A stretch of 58,058 nucleotides of DNA from JAAYZQ01 sp034428935 (GTDB lineage Bacteria; Chloroflexota; Anaerolineae; JAAYZQ01). The first letter of the stretch is position 1; every line of letters begins with the position of its first letter. Below are positions 1 through 6,966 of this stretch, one piece after another. The DNA is taken from assembly GCA_034428935.1 (NCBI GenBank), contig DAOUHB010000240.1, positions 1 to 58,058 of the forward strand. The letters run 5' to 3'. The notes under the pieces are model-generated. The model was not told the origin of the DNA. It did not search any database and saw nothing but the letters and a program-made list of their open reading frames with translations. The translations under genes and the position numbers were made by a program.

Positions 1-214
1 GCCTTGACAGCGGCCCAACAGTGAAGGCTGGCGGGGCAGATCCCAGGCCTGGTAGGCCGGCGATCTGGCGATCCCCGGCGAGCTTGCTGGGAGTAGCCGA
101 CTTTGCAGCGGCCCTGCACATCAATATTGAGGACTGGACAAGCCCGAACATTTGCACCACACTGTTCTCTGCCGGCCCAAGGACAGGAATCCCAAAAGAT
201 TTTCGTTTTCGACC
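1..214. other. Leader region with no supported gene
   Basis: I see no gene here. A 65-codon GTG-started frame (21-218) has no ribosome site and no recognisable protein character. There is a small hairpin at 46-58 (GGCCT-GGT-AGGCC). The first bases (CCTTGACAG at 2-10) resemble the -35 region at 213-221. The window edge cuts whatever lies upstream. Confidence 0.5.
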
Positions 215-244
215 TTGACAGGGCGCCAAACAGGTGGTTATATA
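215..244 (+). promoter_or_regulatory. Sigma-70-type promoter for the small ORF at 289
   Basis: A perfect -35 TTGACA (215-220) is followed after 18 bases by TATATA (239-244, four of six consensus bases). Transcription would begin near 251, giving a leader of roughly 40 bases that carries a good Shine-Dalgarno site. Confidence 0.5.
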
Positions 245-288
245 GAGGAGAGCACGCGCATAAATTTACATCGAACAAGGAGAGGAAC

Positions 289-507
289 ATGGCAGACACG
301 CCGGCGGGGAGCAGCCCCGTGAACGAACAACTCAGCCCCTTGGCAGCCGGCCGGGCCGGGCGCTGCACCCTCCCCCCGCTCGAGTCCAGGGCCGGAACCG
401 TAGAGATCGAGAGAAATCGATCCGAAGAGGCATGTGCGGATCAGGCGCAAACCCTCTCCGCTTCGCACCCCGGCAGGCAGGCACCCTCAGGGAAGAATAG
501 AGAATAA
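289..507 (+). CDS. Possible 72-residue small protein, unknown
   Basis: I do not recognise this protein. The case for translation is local: ATG at 289 is preceded by AAGGAG (277-282) with a 6-base gap, and a TTGACA-led promoter lies upstream at 215-244. The product begins MADTPAGSSPVNEQLSP and is hydrophilic, rich in Ala, Gly, Pro, Ser and Arg, with no membrane segment or signal peptide and two isolated Cys. Third-position GC preference fades towards the 3' end, where codons such as AGA, AAT, CGA and GAA appear, unlike the neighbouring genes. It could be a true small gene, a leader peptide, or part of a non-coding transcript that happens to lack stops. Confidence 0.35.
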   Translation: MADTPAGSSPVNEQLSPLAAGRAGRCTLPPLESRAGTVEIERNRSEEACADQAQTLSASHPGRQAPSGKNRE

Positions 508-646
508 AAGGTCTCTCTATATATCTTCTTATCTATTTTCTCTACACAAGTTATTGTAAAGTTAACGCCCCCACGAGCGTTCATAAGCAACACAACACCC
601 ATAACACTCCGCACCGCGGTGCAATCGCACCTGTTCCCCGCCCGCC
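508..646. other. AT-rich intergenic patch with a 12-bp palindrome
   Basis: Bases 500-566 are strikingly A/T-rich for this genome and partly a pyrimidine tract (TCTCTCTATATATC and following). A weak hairpin AACGC...GCGTT spans 564-581. A perfect 12-bp palindrome, GCACCGCGGTGC, lies at 611-622, 25 bp upstream of the -35 of the next promoter, and could be an operator. No gene is visible. Confidence 0.5.
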
Positions 647-675
647 TTTACATGCCCGCCAAGGCAGTGTATAAT
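647..675 (+). promoter_or_regulatory. Promoter of the 701-5844 operon
   Basis: TTTACA (647-652) and a perfect TATAAT (670-675) are separated by 17 bases. The -10 box overlaps the first in-frame ATG of the next gene (674-676), so transcripts from this promoter start near 682, downstream of that ATG. Confidence 0.65.
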
Positions 676-700
676 GGGCACCGACGGAGACGAGCGTTCC

Positions 701-1414
701 TTGAGCATCATCGGCCTGGCTTTCCGCATCGCGTACCTACTGAGCCGCCACTTCTGGCTGGCCTGGCCCCTCTCCCGGTGGCTGGGCCTGGCCCTCTTTG
801 TCCTGGCCCTGTGGGCGGCCAGGTACTGGTGGCCCAACCTGGCGCCCGCCACGGGCTTTTTCCTCGCCTGGCTGGCCTACGTGGCCTTCCTGGCCGTGGC
901 GGGCCGCAGCCGGTTCCTGCACTTCCGTCCCCGGCCGGGCGCCCAACCCCACACCGACGGCCCGGTCCCGCCCCTGGCCAAGCTGGAGCTGGTGCCGGCC
1001 CGGGCCAGCGGCTGGTTCGCCGTCGAGGGCCAGGGCCAATACTATGTCGACCTCGACGCCGATTTCGAGACGACGGGCACCCGCGAGCACGTCGTCCTGG
1101 CCCGCGTCCACCCCTCCCGCCTCCTGCTCCTGGCCAACTGGCCCTCCCACGAGATCGGCTGGTGGTACATTTTTGTCGAGCCCTCGGCCATCCGCGGCCT
1201 GCGCCTGGGCCACCTGCACTTTGGCCTGAAGCCGCGCCTGGCACTGCGCGTGGACTATTCACTCAAGCTGGAAAAGAAGGAACGGTTGGAGAGTGTCATC
1301 CTGACCTTCCCCGACGCCGTCAACCTGTGCCGCGTCTGGGAAGACCTGGCTCGCGACGCGCCGCCCGCTGCGGCCGTCCAAGGAGGAAAATCATGTCGTC
1401 AGAAAGGACCGTGA
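701..1414 (+). CDS. Two-helix membrane protein, unknown function
   Basis: I do not recognise the family. The protein has two Trp/Leu-rich transmembrane helices near its N-terminus (about residues 27-45 and 50-68). A soluble domain of about 165 residues follows, with alternating hydrophobic positions suggesting beta structure. I chose TTG at 701 (237 aa) because the only upstream ATG (674) lies inside the -10 box of the promoter. GGAG at 686-689 stands 11 bases before the TTG. If another promoter is used, the 246-aa form from 674 is possible. The gene ends 22 bases inside the next one, so the two are probably translationally coupled. It is first in an operon with an SRPBCC-PDZ-DinB protein, a glycosidase, a microprotein and a thioesterase, which does not reveal its job. 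Confidence 0.7.
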   Translation: MSIIGLAFRIAYLLSRHFWLAWPLSRWLGLALFVLALWAARYWWPNLAPATGFFLAWLAYVAFLAVAGRSRFLHFRPRPGAQPHTDGPVPPLAKLELVPARASGWFAVEGQGQYYVDLDADFETTGTREHVVLARVHPSRLLLLANWPSHEIGWWYIFVEPSAIRGLRLGHLHFGLKPRLALRVDYSLKLEKKERLESVILTFPDAVNLCRVWEDLARDAPPAAAVQGGKSCRQKGP

Positions 1415-2607
1415 CCCGAAACGTCGTCGTCGACGCCACTCCCCGCCTGGTCTTTCAAGTGCTCACCGAGACCGGGAACCTGCGCGACTGGTTCTGCGAC
1501 ACCGCCTGGAGCGATCCCCGCCCCGGCGGCCGCTACGCCCTCCACTGGGCCCAGGGCTACCACGTGGAGGGACGCTTCCTGGAGATCGATCCGCCGCGCC
1601 GCGCCGTCGTCTCCTGGCACGGCACGGGCGAGCCCGGCGAGACCAGGGTCGCCTTCGAGCTGCAAGAGCAGGACGGCGGGGTCAACGTGCAGGTGGTGCA
1701 CAGCGGCTTTGGCCCGGGCAGCGAGTGGGACGAGGCCGAGGCCCAGGCCCGCCGCGGCTGGGACGCCGGGCTGGAGAACCTGAAGTCGACCGTCGAGACA
1801 GGCATCGACCTGCGCACCGCCCGGCAGCCCTTCCTGGGCATCCACCTCGACCTGCTCACGCCGGAGCGTGCCGCCAGGGAGAACATTGCCGCCCAATGGG
1901 GCATCTATGTCGAGGGCGTGGTGGACGGCAGCGGCGCCCAGGCCGCCGGGCTCGGCCATGGCGACGTCATCGTCTCCCTGGGCGGCATGCCCACCAACAG
2001 CTTTGAGGAGCTGGGCGCGGCCCTTCGCGCCCGGCAGGCAGGCGACACCGTCGAGGTCGAGCGCGTCCGCGGCCAGGCCCGCGACACGCTGCAGGTCACC
2101 CTGGGTTCCCGCCCCCAGCCGGAGCTGCCCGACAGCGCCCCCGCCCTGGCCGACCGCCTGGCCGAACGGCAGCGAGAGGCCAACGACGCCCTGCGGGCCG
2201 TGCTGGAGAACGTCTCCGACCAGGAAGCCTCCCTCTCGCCGGGCGAGGGCGACTGGTCCGTCCGCGAGGTGCTGGCCCACCTCTCGGAGAACGAGCGCGC
2301 CTTCCAAATGATCCTGAGCAACCTGGCGGTCACCGGATATCTCGACGGGGGTCCCTTCTATCCCGACGAAATCCCCGGCCGGCTGGAATCCATCCTGATC
2401 GTCACGCCCACGGTGCAGGGGCTCCTGGACCGCTTCCTGGTCGACGAGGCCGAGTCCGAGGCCTTTGTCCGGCGCCTGCCCGAGACGGCCGTGGCCTACA
2501 AGGCCCGCTTCCGGCGCATCGCCAACCAGGTGCTGGCCCTGCCCGACCACGTCGTGCAACACGTAGAGCAGATCCGGCAGGCCCTGGCGGGGGTGCGCGA
2601 CCGATGA
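1393..2607 (+). CDS. SRPBCC (AHSA1-like) - PDZ - DinB-like three-domain protein
   Basis: This 404-residue cytoplasmic protein joins three domains rarely seen together. Residues 1-138 are an activator-of-Hsp90-ATPase-like SRPBCC fold, from the N-terminal beta strand VTRNVVVDATPRLVFQVLT to the closing helix WDAGLENLKSTVE. Residues about 145-240 form a PDZ domain (GIYVEGVVDGSGAQAAGLG, then GDVIVSLGG). Residues about 255-400 are DinB-like, with the usual three-histidine metal site visible as H296 (VREVLAHLSENE), H386 and H390 (LPDHVVQHVEQI). ATG at 1393 follows AGGAGG (1381-1386) with a 6-base gap. The stop overlaps the next start (ATGA). SRPBCC domains bind hydrophobic ligands and DinB folds are metal-dependent, sometimes thiol-transferring. 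The combined role is unknown, and no protease domain accompanies the PDZ. Confidence 0.85.
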   Translation: MSSERTVTRNVVVDATPRLVFQVLTETGNLRDWFCDTAWSDPRPGGRYALHWAQGYHVEGRFLEIDPPRRAVVSWHGTGEPGETRVAFELQEQDGGVNVQVVHSGFGPGSEWDEAEAQARRGWDAGLENLKSTVETGIDLRTARQPFLGIHLDLLTPERAARENIAAQWGIYVEGVVDGSGAQAAGLGHGDVIVSLGGMPTNSFEELGAALRARQAGDTVEVERVRGQARDTLQVTLGSRPQPELPDSAPALADRLAERQREANDALRAVLENVSDQEASLSPGEGDWSVREVLAHLSENERAFQMILSNLAVTGYLDGGPFYPDEIPGRLESILIVTPTVQGLLDRFLVDEAESEAFVRRLPETAVAYKARFRRIANQVLALPDHVVQHVEQIRQALAGVRDR

Positions 2608-5177
2608 GCCCGAGTCCCGAGACCATGCCCCAGGGGCCGGAGGAACCCGCCGCCACGGAGCCGGCGGCCGGCTCCTTTTCCCTGAAGCAGCTCGCCGACA
2701 TCGCCCGCTCCCTCGGGCTGCGGGCCGGCGTGGGCCGGCTGATCTATCCCCTGCGCCAGCGCTACTACGAGGCACGCTTCCGGCCCGGCGAGGCCGGGCC
2801 CCGCTCCCTGGCGGGCGCGGCGCGCACCCTGCTGTACAGCCCGGATGAGCCGGACGACCGGCCCCTGGGCCGCCTCCTTGACCACCACCTCGACGGCCAC
2901 CGCCTGGACCTGGTCTGCGAGAACGGCGCCGTCCGCCTGGAGTTCCTGGCCGCGGGCATCGCCCGCCTGCGCCTCGTGGGCCCGGGCGACCACGCGCCGC
3001 CCTTTTCCTACGCCCTCGACCCTGACGCCCGCCCGGAGCCCCCGCCCGTGGAGCTCGCCGAAAGCGCCGAGGGGCTGGAGGTCCGCACCGCCCTGCTCAC
3101 CTGCCGCGTGGCGCGCGATCCGTGCCGCACCAGCTTTTACGACGCCGAGGGCAACCCCCTGGCCGAGGCGGCCGAAGGGCTGGGCTTTCGCGGCCAGGGC
3201 GCCTACTACAGCCATCGCCTGCGCGAGGCGGAGGCCATCTACGGCCTGGGCGAAAAGGCCTTCGGCCTGAACCTCCGCGGCCTGCGCCTGGAGATGTGGA
3301 ACTGCGATCCGGAGAGCTACGCGCCGGGCCAGGACCCCCTCTACGCCTCCATCCCCATGCTCGTCGCCCTGCGCGACGGCCGGGCTTGCGGCCTCTTTTT
3401 CGACAACCCGGGCGCTGCCCGCCTGGACCTGGGCCGGGCCCGGGCCGACACGCTGCGCTACGAGGCCGACACGGGCGAGCTGTGCGCCTACGTCATGGCC
3501 GGCCCCGGCATCGCCGACGTCCTGGAGCGCTACACGGCCCTCACGGGGCGCATGCCCCTGCCGCCCCGCTGGCTCCTGGGCTACCACCAGAGCCGCTGGA
3601 GCTACTATCCCGAGGACCGGGTGCGCGAGCTGGCCGCCGAGCTTCGCGAGCGCAGCATCCCCTGCGACGCCATCCACCTCGACATTCACTACATGGACGG
3701 CTACCGCGTCTTTACCTGGGACCCGGAGCGCTTTCCCAATCCCGCGGCCTTGCTGGCCGACCTGCGGCGCCAGGGGCTGCGCACGGTGTGCATCGTCGAC
3801 CCCGGCGTCAAGGTGGACCCCGGCTATGCTGTCCACGACGAGGGCCTGGCGCGCGATGCCTTCTGCCGCCTGCCCGACGGCAGTCTCTTCCAGGGGCCGG
3901 TCTGGCCGGGCCTGTGCTACTTTCCCGACTTTACCGCGGCCCCTGTCCGCCGGTGGTGGGGCGAGCTGTACCGCCCCCTCCTGGAGGCCGGCGTCTCGGG
4001 CTTCTGGAACGACATGAACGAGCCGGCCATCTTTGGCGGCGGCATGCCCGGCGTCGTGCAGCACAGCTACGAGGGCCGGGGTGCGAGCCACGGGGAGGTG
4101 CACAACGTCTACGGCCTGCAGATGGCCCGCGCCAGCGCCGAGGGGCTGCGGCGGCTGGCCCCCAACGAGCGGATACCCCTCATCAGCCGTTCGGGCTATG
4201 CCGGGCTGCAGCGCCACGCCATGCTCTGGACCGGCGACAATCACTCTACGTGGGCCCACCTGCGGCTGGGTGTCAGCATGTGCCTGAACCTGGGCCTCAG
4301 CGGCCTGGCCCTTTGCGGCCCCGACGTGGGCGGCTTTGCCGGCGACTGCGGCGGCGAGCTCCTGGCGCGCTGGACGCAGGTGGGCGCCCTGACTCCCTTT
4401 TTCCGCAACCACGCCGCCCTGGGCACCACCCCGCAAGAGATCTGGCGCTTTGGCGAGCCCTACGAGTCCATCTGCCGGCGCTGGATCGAGCTGCGCTACC
4501 GTCTCTTGCCCTACATCTACACGGCGGCGTGGCAGGCCGCCCGGAGCGGCCTGCCCATGATGCGCCCCCTGGCCCTCGCCTTTCCCGGCGACCTGCGGAC
4601 CTATTCCCTGGACGACCAGTTCCTCCTGGGCGACTCGCTCCTGGCCGCGCCGGTGATGCGGCCCGGCCGGCGAGGGCGCCGCGTCTACCTGCCGGGCGGA
4701 CCCTGGTACGACTTCTGGACCGGCCGGCTCCTGAGCGGCGAGGTCGAGGCCGACGCGCCTCTGGAAAGCATGCCCCTCTACGTCCGGGCGGGCACCGTCC
4801 TGCCCATGGGCCCGGTGATGCAGCACACGGGCGAGTGGCCCCCCGAAACGCTGGGACTGCACGTCTATCCCGGCGACGGCGAGAGCTGGCTCTACGACGA
4901 CGACGGCCACAGCACGGACTACCGGGCGGGCCACTTCCAGGTGACCCGCTTTGCCTGCGCCCGCCTGCCCGGGGGCGGCCTGGCCCTGCGCCGGGAGACG
5001 GAGGGCCCCTTCGACCCCGGCTACCGGCGCTTCGAGCTGACCTTCCACGGGCTGGAGGCCCCGCCGGGGCGCGTCCTCCTGGACGGCGAGCCCGTCGAGG
5101 CCGCCTTTGACGCCGGCAGCTCGACGGCCACCCTGACCGTCGACGCCGGCACCTGGAGCACCGTCGAGATCCGCTGA
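2604..5177 (+). CDS. Glycoside hydrolase family 31 (alpha-glucosidase/alpha-xylosidase type)
   Basis: This 857-residue enzyme should hydrolyse alpha-linked glucosides or xylosides with retention of configuration. The family layout is complete: an N-terminal mutarotase-like beta-sandwich, a (beta/alpha)8 barrel, and C-terminal beta domains. The nucleophile is D470 in GFWNDMNEP, and the acid/base is D545 in MLWTGDNHSTW. LDIHYMDGYRVFTWD and DPGVKVDPGY are further family landmarks. No signal peptide is present, so it is probably cytoplasmic and acts on imported oligosaccharides. The start overlaps the previous stop by four bases (ATGA), indicating coupling. Substrate cannot be fixed from sequence alone. 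The 857 residues are in the normal range, and nothing is truncated. Confidence 0.95.
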   Translation: MSPSPETMPQGPEEPAATEPAAGSFSLKQLADIARSLGLRAGVGRLIYPLRQRYYEARFRPGEAGPRSLAGAARTLLYSPDEPDDRPLGRLLDHHLDGHRLDLVCENGAVRLEFLAAGIARLRLVGPGDHAPPFSYALDPDARPEPPPVELAESAEGLEVRTALLTCRVARDPCRTSFYDAEGNPLAEAAEGLGFRGQGAYYSHRLREAEAIYGLGEKAFGLNLRGLRLEMWNCDPESYAPGQDPLYASIPMLVALRDGRACGLFFDNPGAARLDLGRARADTLRYEADTGELCAYVMAGPGIADVLERYTALTGRMPLPPRWLLGYHQSRWSYYPEDRVRELAAELRERSIPCDAIHLDIHYMDGYRVFTWDPERFPNPAALLADLRRQGLRTVCIVDPGVKVDPGYAVHDEGLARDAFCRLPDGSLFQGPVWPGLCYFPDFTAAPVRRWWGELYRPLLEAGVSGFWNDMNEPAIFGGGMPGVVQHSYEGRGASHGEVHNVYGLQMARASAEGLRRLAPNERIPLISRSGYAGLQRHAMLWTGDNHSTWAHLRLGVSMCLNLGLSGLALCGPDVGGFAGDCGGELLARWTQVGALTPFFRNHAALGTTPQEIWRFGEPYESICRRWIELRYRLLPYIYTAAWQAARSGLPMMRPLALAFPGDLRTYSLDDQFLLGDSLLAAPVMRPGRRGRRVYLPGGPWYDFWTGRLLSGEVEADAPLESMPLYVRAGTVLPMGPVMQHTGEWPPETLGLHVYPGDGESWLYDDDGHSTDYRAGHFQVTRFACARLPGGGLALRRETEGPFDPGYRRFELTFHGLEAPPGRVLLDGEPVEAAFDAGSSTATLTVDAGTWSTVEIR

Positions 5178-5207
5178 CCCGCCCGACAGGGCAGAAAGGA
5201 GATCCGT

Positions 5208-5369
5208 ATGAAGGGCGACGACCACCGGCCTGTCCCCTCCGAGGCGCTGGACAACCTGCGCCAGCCCATGCCCCTGGGCCTCAAGCTCAGGCTCCTGGCA
5301 CGCAACACCTGGCTCAAAATCCGCAACCGCTCCACCTGTTGCGGCCACCCTGGCGAGCCCGGTTGCTGA
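5208..5369 (+). CDS. 53-residue Cys-tailed microprotein
   Basis: A small gene with an excellent ribosome site: AAGGAG (5196-5201), then 6 bases, then ATG. The product starts MKGDDHRPVPSEALDNLRQP. A basic amphipathic stretch follows (about residues 22-41, rich in Leu, Lys, Arg), and the protein ends in RSTCCGHPGEPGC. The CCGxxGxPGC tail gives three cysteines and a histidine, suggesting metal or thiol chemistry. From memory, short proteins with similar CCG...GxPGC tails occur in other bacteria, with no function I can name. It lies 30 bp after the GH31 gene and 31 bp before the thioesterase gene, in the same operon. Confidence 0.7.
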   Translation: MKGDDHRPVPSEALDNLRQPMPLGLKLRLLARNTWLKIRNRSTCCGHPGEPGC

Positions 5370-5400
5370 CGCGCCGCCAAGAACACCCCGTGAGGGTGCC

Positions 5401-5844
5401 ATGAACGCCGAGCGCAAGGCCAGGCTGCTGCACATGTTCAACGACGCGGCCCCCATCTCTCGCATGCTGGGCATGCGGCTGTCGTTCACCCCCGAGGGCA
5501 ACGCCGTCGTCGACCTGCCCTACAACCCCGCCCTGAACCACGCCGCGGGCGGGGTTCACGGCGGCGTGTATGCCACGCTCATGGACAGCGCCGGCTGGTT
5601 CACCGCCGCCGCCGCCCGCAACGAGGACGCCTGGATCGCCACCGCCGAGATGTCCATCCACTTCTTGCAGCCCGTGGCACGTCGCGCGCTGCGGGCCGTC
5701 GGGCGCCTGATCAAGGAGGGCAAGCGCCAGGACGTGGCCGAGGTGCACCTGTACGACGACGCCGGGAACCTGGTCGGGCACGCCACCGGCACCTTTGTCC
5801 TCCTCCCCGGCGTCGCCCTGGAGGGCGGGGAAGCCGGTCGCTGA
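5401..5844 (+). CDS. PaaI-type hotdog-fold acyl-CoA thioesterase
   Basis: The 147-residue protein has the single hotdog domain of the PaaI/YdiI thioesterases, which hydrolyse acyl- or aryl-CoA thioesters in the cytoplasm. The signature helix reads NHAAGGVHGGVYATLMDSAG (about residues 46-65), and the strand ATAEMSIHFLQPV follows as expected. Length is normal for the family. ATG at 5401 has only a weak ribosome site (GAGG about 6 bases upstream). It is last in its operon, and a dyad region that may end transcription lies just downstream (5868-5903). The acyl substrate cannot be read from sequence. Confidence 0.88.
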   Translation: MNAERKARLLHMFNDAAPISRMLGMRLSFTPEGNAVVDLPYNPALNHAAGGVHGGVYATLMDSAGWFTAAAARNEDAWIATAEMSIHFLQPVARRALRAVGRLIKEGKRQDVAEVHLYDDAGNLVGHATGTFVLLPGVALEGGEAGR

Positions 5845-5867
5845 CAAGATGTACCCGCACTTGTATC

Positions 5868-5903
5868 CGCGCCCTGTATCTGGATACATGGACACCGGGC
5901 GCG
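5868..5903 (+). promoter_or_regulatory. Nested inverted repeats upstream of the ABC exporter (candidate operator)
   Basis: An inner dyad TGTATC-TG-GATACA (5875-5888) sits inside an outer inverted repeat CGCGCCC (5868-5874) / GGGCGCG (5897-5903). Further TGTATC (5862) and TGTACC (5850) half-sites repeat at 12-13-bp steps upstream. The right half covers the -35 of the promoter, which suits a repressor site. The folded RNA could also weakly terminate the preceding operon. The regulator is not encoded nearby. Confidence 0.5.
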
Positions 5904-5917
5904 CTTTGTGCTATTGT
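5889..5917 (+). promoter_or_regulatory. Promoter of the ABC exporter operon
   Basis: TGGACA (5889-5894, five of six) and TATTGT (5912-5917, four of six) are 17 bases apart. The start would be near 5924, leaving a leader of about 75 bases that contains the palindrome at 5951-5962. Confidence 0.45.
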
Positions 5918-5950
5918 GCATAAAGGAGAACCGGACAGAGCAAGCCTCTC

Positions 5951-5972
5951 GGTTCCGGAACCTTGCGGTTCC
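5951..5972. promoter_or_regulatory. GGTTCCGGAACC palindrome in the ABC operon leader
   Basis: A perfect 12-bp palindrome (5951-5962) is followed by a third GGTTCC half at 5967-5972. It lies in the transcribed leader, 36 bases before the ATPase start codon, so it could be a DNA operator or an RNA fold. Confidence 0.4.
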
Positions 5973-5997
5973 ACCCACCCATGCTTGGAGCGGGACA

Positions 5998-6966
5998 ATG
6001 GCCAGGAGCACGAACGGCAATCCAGACATCGTCGAGACCCGAAACTTGACCAAGGAATTCAGCGGCGACGTCGCCGTCAACAACCTCAGCTTCCAGGTGC
6101 CGGCCGGCCAGATCTTTGGCCTCATCGGGCCCAGCGGCTGCGGCAAGACGACCACCGTCCGGCTGCTGACGGGCGTCTACCGCCCCACGTCAGGCGGCTC
6201 CCGGGTGCTGGGCGAGGATCCCCAGCGTTTCTCCCAGACCGCCCGGTCCAGGATCGGCTACATGCTCCAGCACTCGGTCCTCTATCCCGACCTGACCGTG
6301 TGGGAGAACATCAATTTCGCCAGCGCCATCTATGGCATCGGGCCCAGGCGGGGCAAGCAGTTGCGCCGCGCCCTCGAATTCGTGGAGCTGGACGAGCACC
6401 GCCACAAGACCGTGAACAACATCTCGGGCGGCATGAAGCGCCGCCTCAGCCTGGCCGCCACCCTGGCCCACGACCCCGCCCTCCTCTTCCTCGACGAGCC
6501 CACGGCGGGCGTCGATCCCGTGCTGCGCCGCAAGTTCTGGGACCACTTTGCCCGCTTGCGCGACGAGGGGCGGACGCTCCTCGTCACGACCCAGTACGTC
6601 GGCGAGGCGGCCTATTGCGACCTGGTGGCGGTGATGCAGAACGGCCGGCTGCTCTTCGTGGATACCCCCAGCGGCCTCCGCCTGCAGACCTATGGCGGCG
6701 AGCTGGTCGACCTGCGGGCCACCAGCTACTTTGACCCCGCGGTGTTTGACAGCCTCGTCGCCGTGGAAGGGGTCCGCGACATCAGGCGGGTGGACCCGTC
6801 GCACCTGCGCCTCGTCGTGGAAGACGCCGGCACCGTCATGCCCCGCCTCATCGAATGGTCCCAGGCCCAGGGCGTCGGCATCCAGTCCGTCGAGGAGTAT
6901 CAGCCACCATTCGACGACGTCTTTGTCCACCTCATCGAGCAACAGGGGATTCCCGCCGATGCGTAG
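5998..6966 (+). CDS. ABC transporter ATP-binding protein (ABC-2 export type)
   Basis: This 322-residue ATPase powers the permease encoded next to it. Visible motifs are Walker A GPSGCGKT (44-51), signature ISGGM (142-146), Walker B ALLFLDEP (161-168) and the D-loop AGVDP. The H-loop position, normally His in VTTH, reads VTTQYVGEA (Gln199). After residue 230 comes the C-terminal extension typical of drug- and polysaccharide-export ATPases. I chose ATG at 5998, preceded by GGAG (5987-5990) with a 7-base gap; the frame stays open upstream to 5908, but that would run through the promoter. The gene overlaps the permease gene by 8 bases. The transported substrate is unknown. Confidence 0.93.
   Translation: MARSTNGNPDIVETRNLTKEFSGDVAVNNLSFQVPAGQIFGLIGPSGCGKTTTVRLLTGVYRPTSGGSRVLGEDPQRFSQTARSRIGYMLQHSVLYPDLTVWENINFASAIYGIGPRRGKQLRRALEFVELDEHRHKTVNNISGGMKRRLSLAATLAHDPALLFLDEPTAGVDPVLRRKFWDHFARLRDEGRTLLVTTQYVGEAAYCDLVAVMQNGRLLFVDTPSGLRLQTYGGELVDLRATSYFDPAVFDSLVAVEGVRDIRRVDPSHLRLVVEDAGTVMPRLIEWSQAQGVGIQSVEEYQPPFDDVFVHLIEQQGIPADA

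Noticed and set aside
21..218. A 65-codon frame at the window start
   Set aside because: GTG start without a ribosome site, and no protein-like features.
380..500. A riboswitch or structured RNA before the first operon
   Set aside because: I compared it by eye with remembered c-di-GMP, c-di-AMP, TPP, SAM and cobalamin cores and saw no match. A covariance search would settle it.
5367..5396. Selenocysteine read-through of the microprotein stop codon
   Set aside because: Only seven sense codons follow before the next TGA. No SECIS-like stem was apparent by eye.
2496..5501. A 1001-codon open frame on the minus strand
   Set aside because: It lies opposite the GH31 gene, is low-complexity (Ala, Gly, Val, Gln, Pro, Arg) and has no domain or ribosome site. 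It is a by-product of high third-position GC.
5908..5997. Upstream GTG start for the ABC ATPase
   Set aside because: It overlaps the promoter -10 region, and the added 30 residues are not ABC-like; ATG 5998 has a proper ribosome site.
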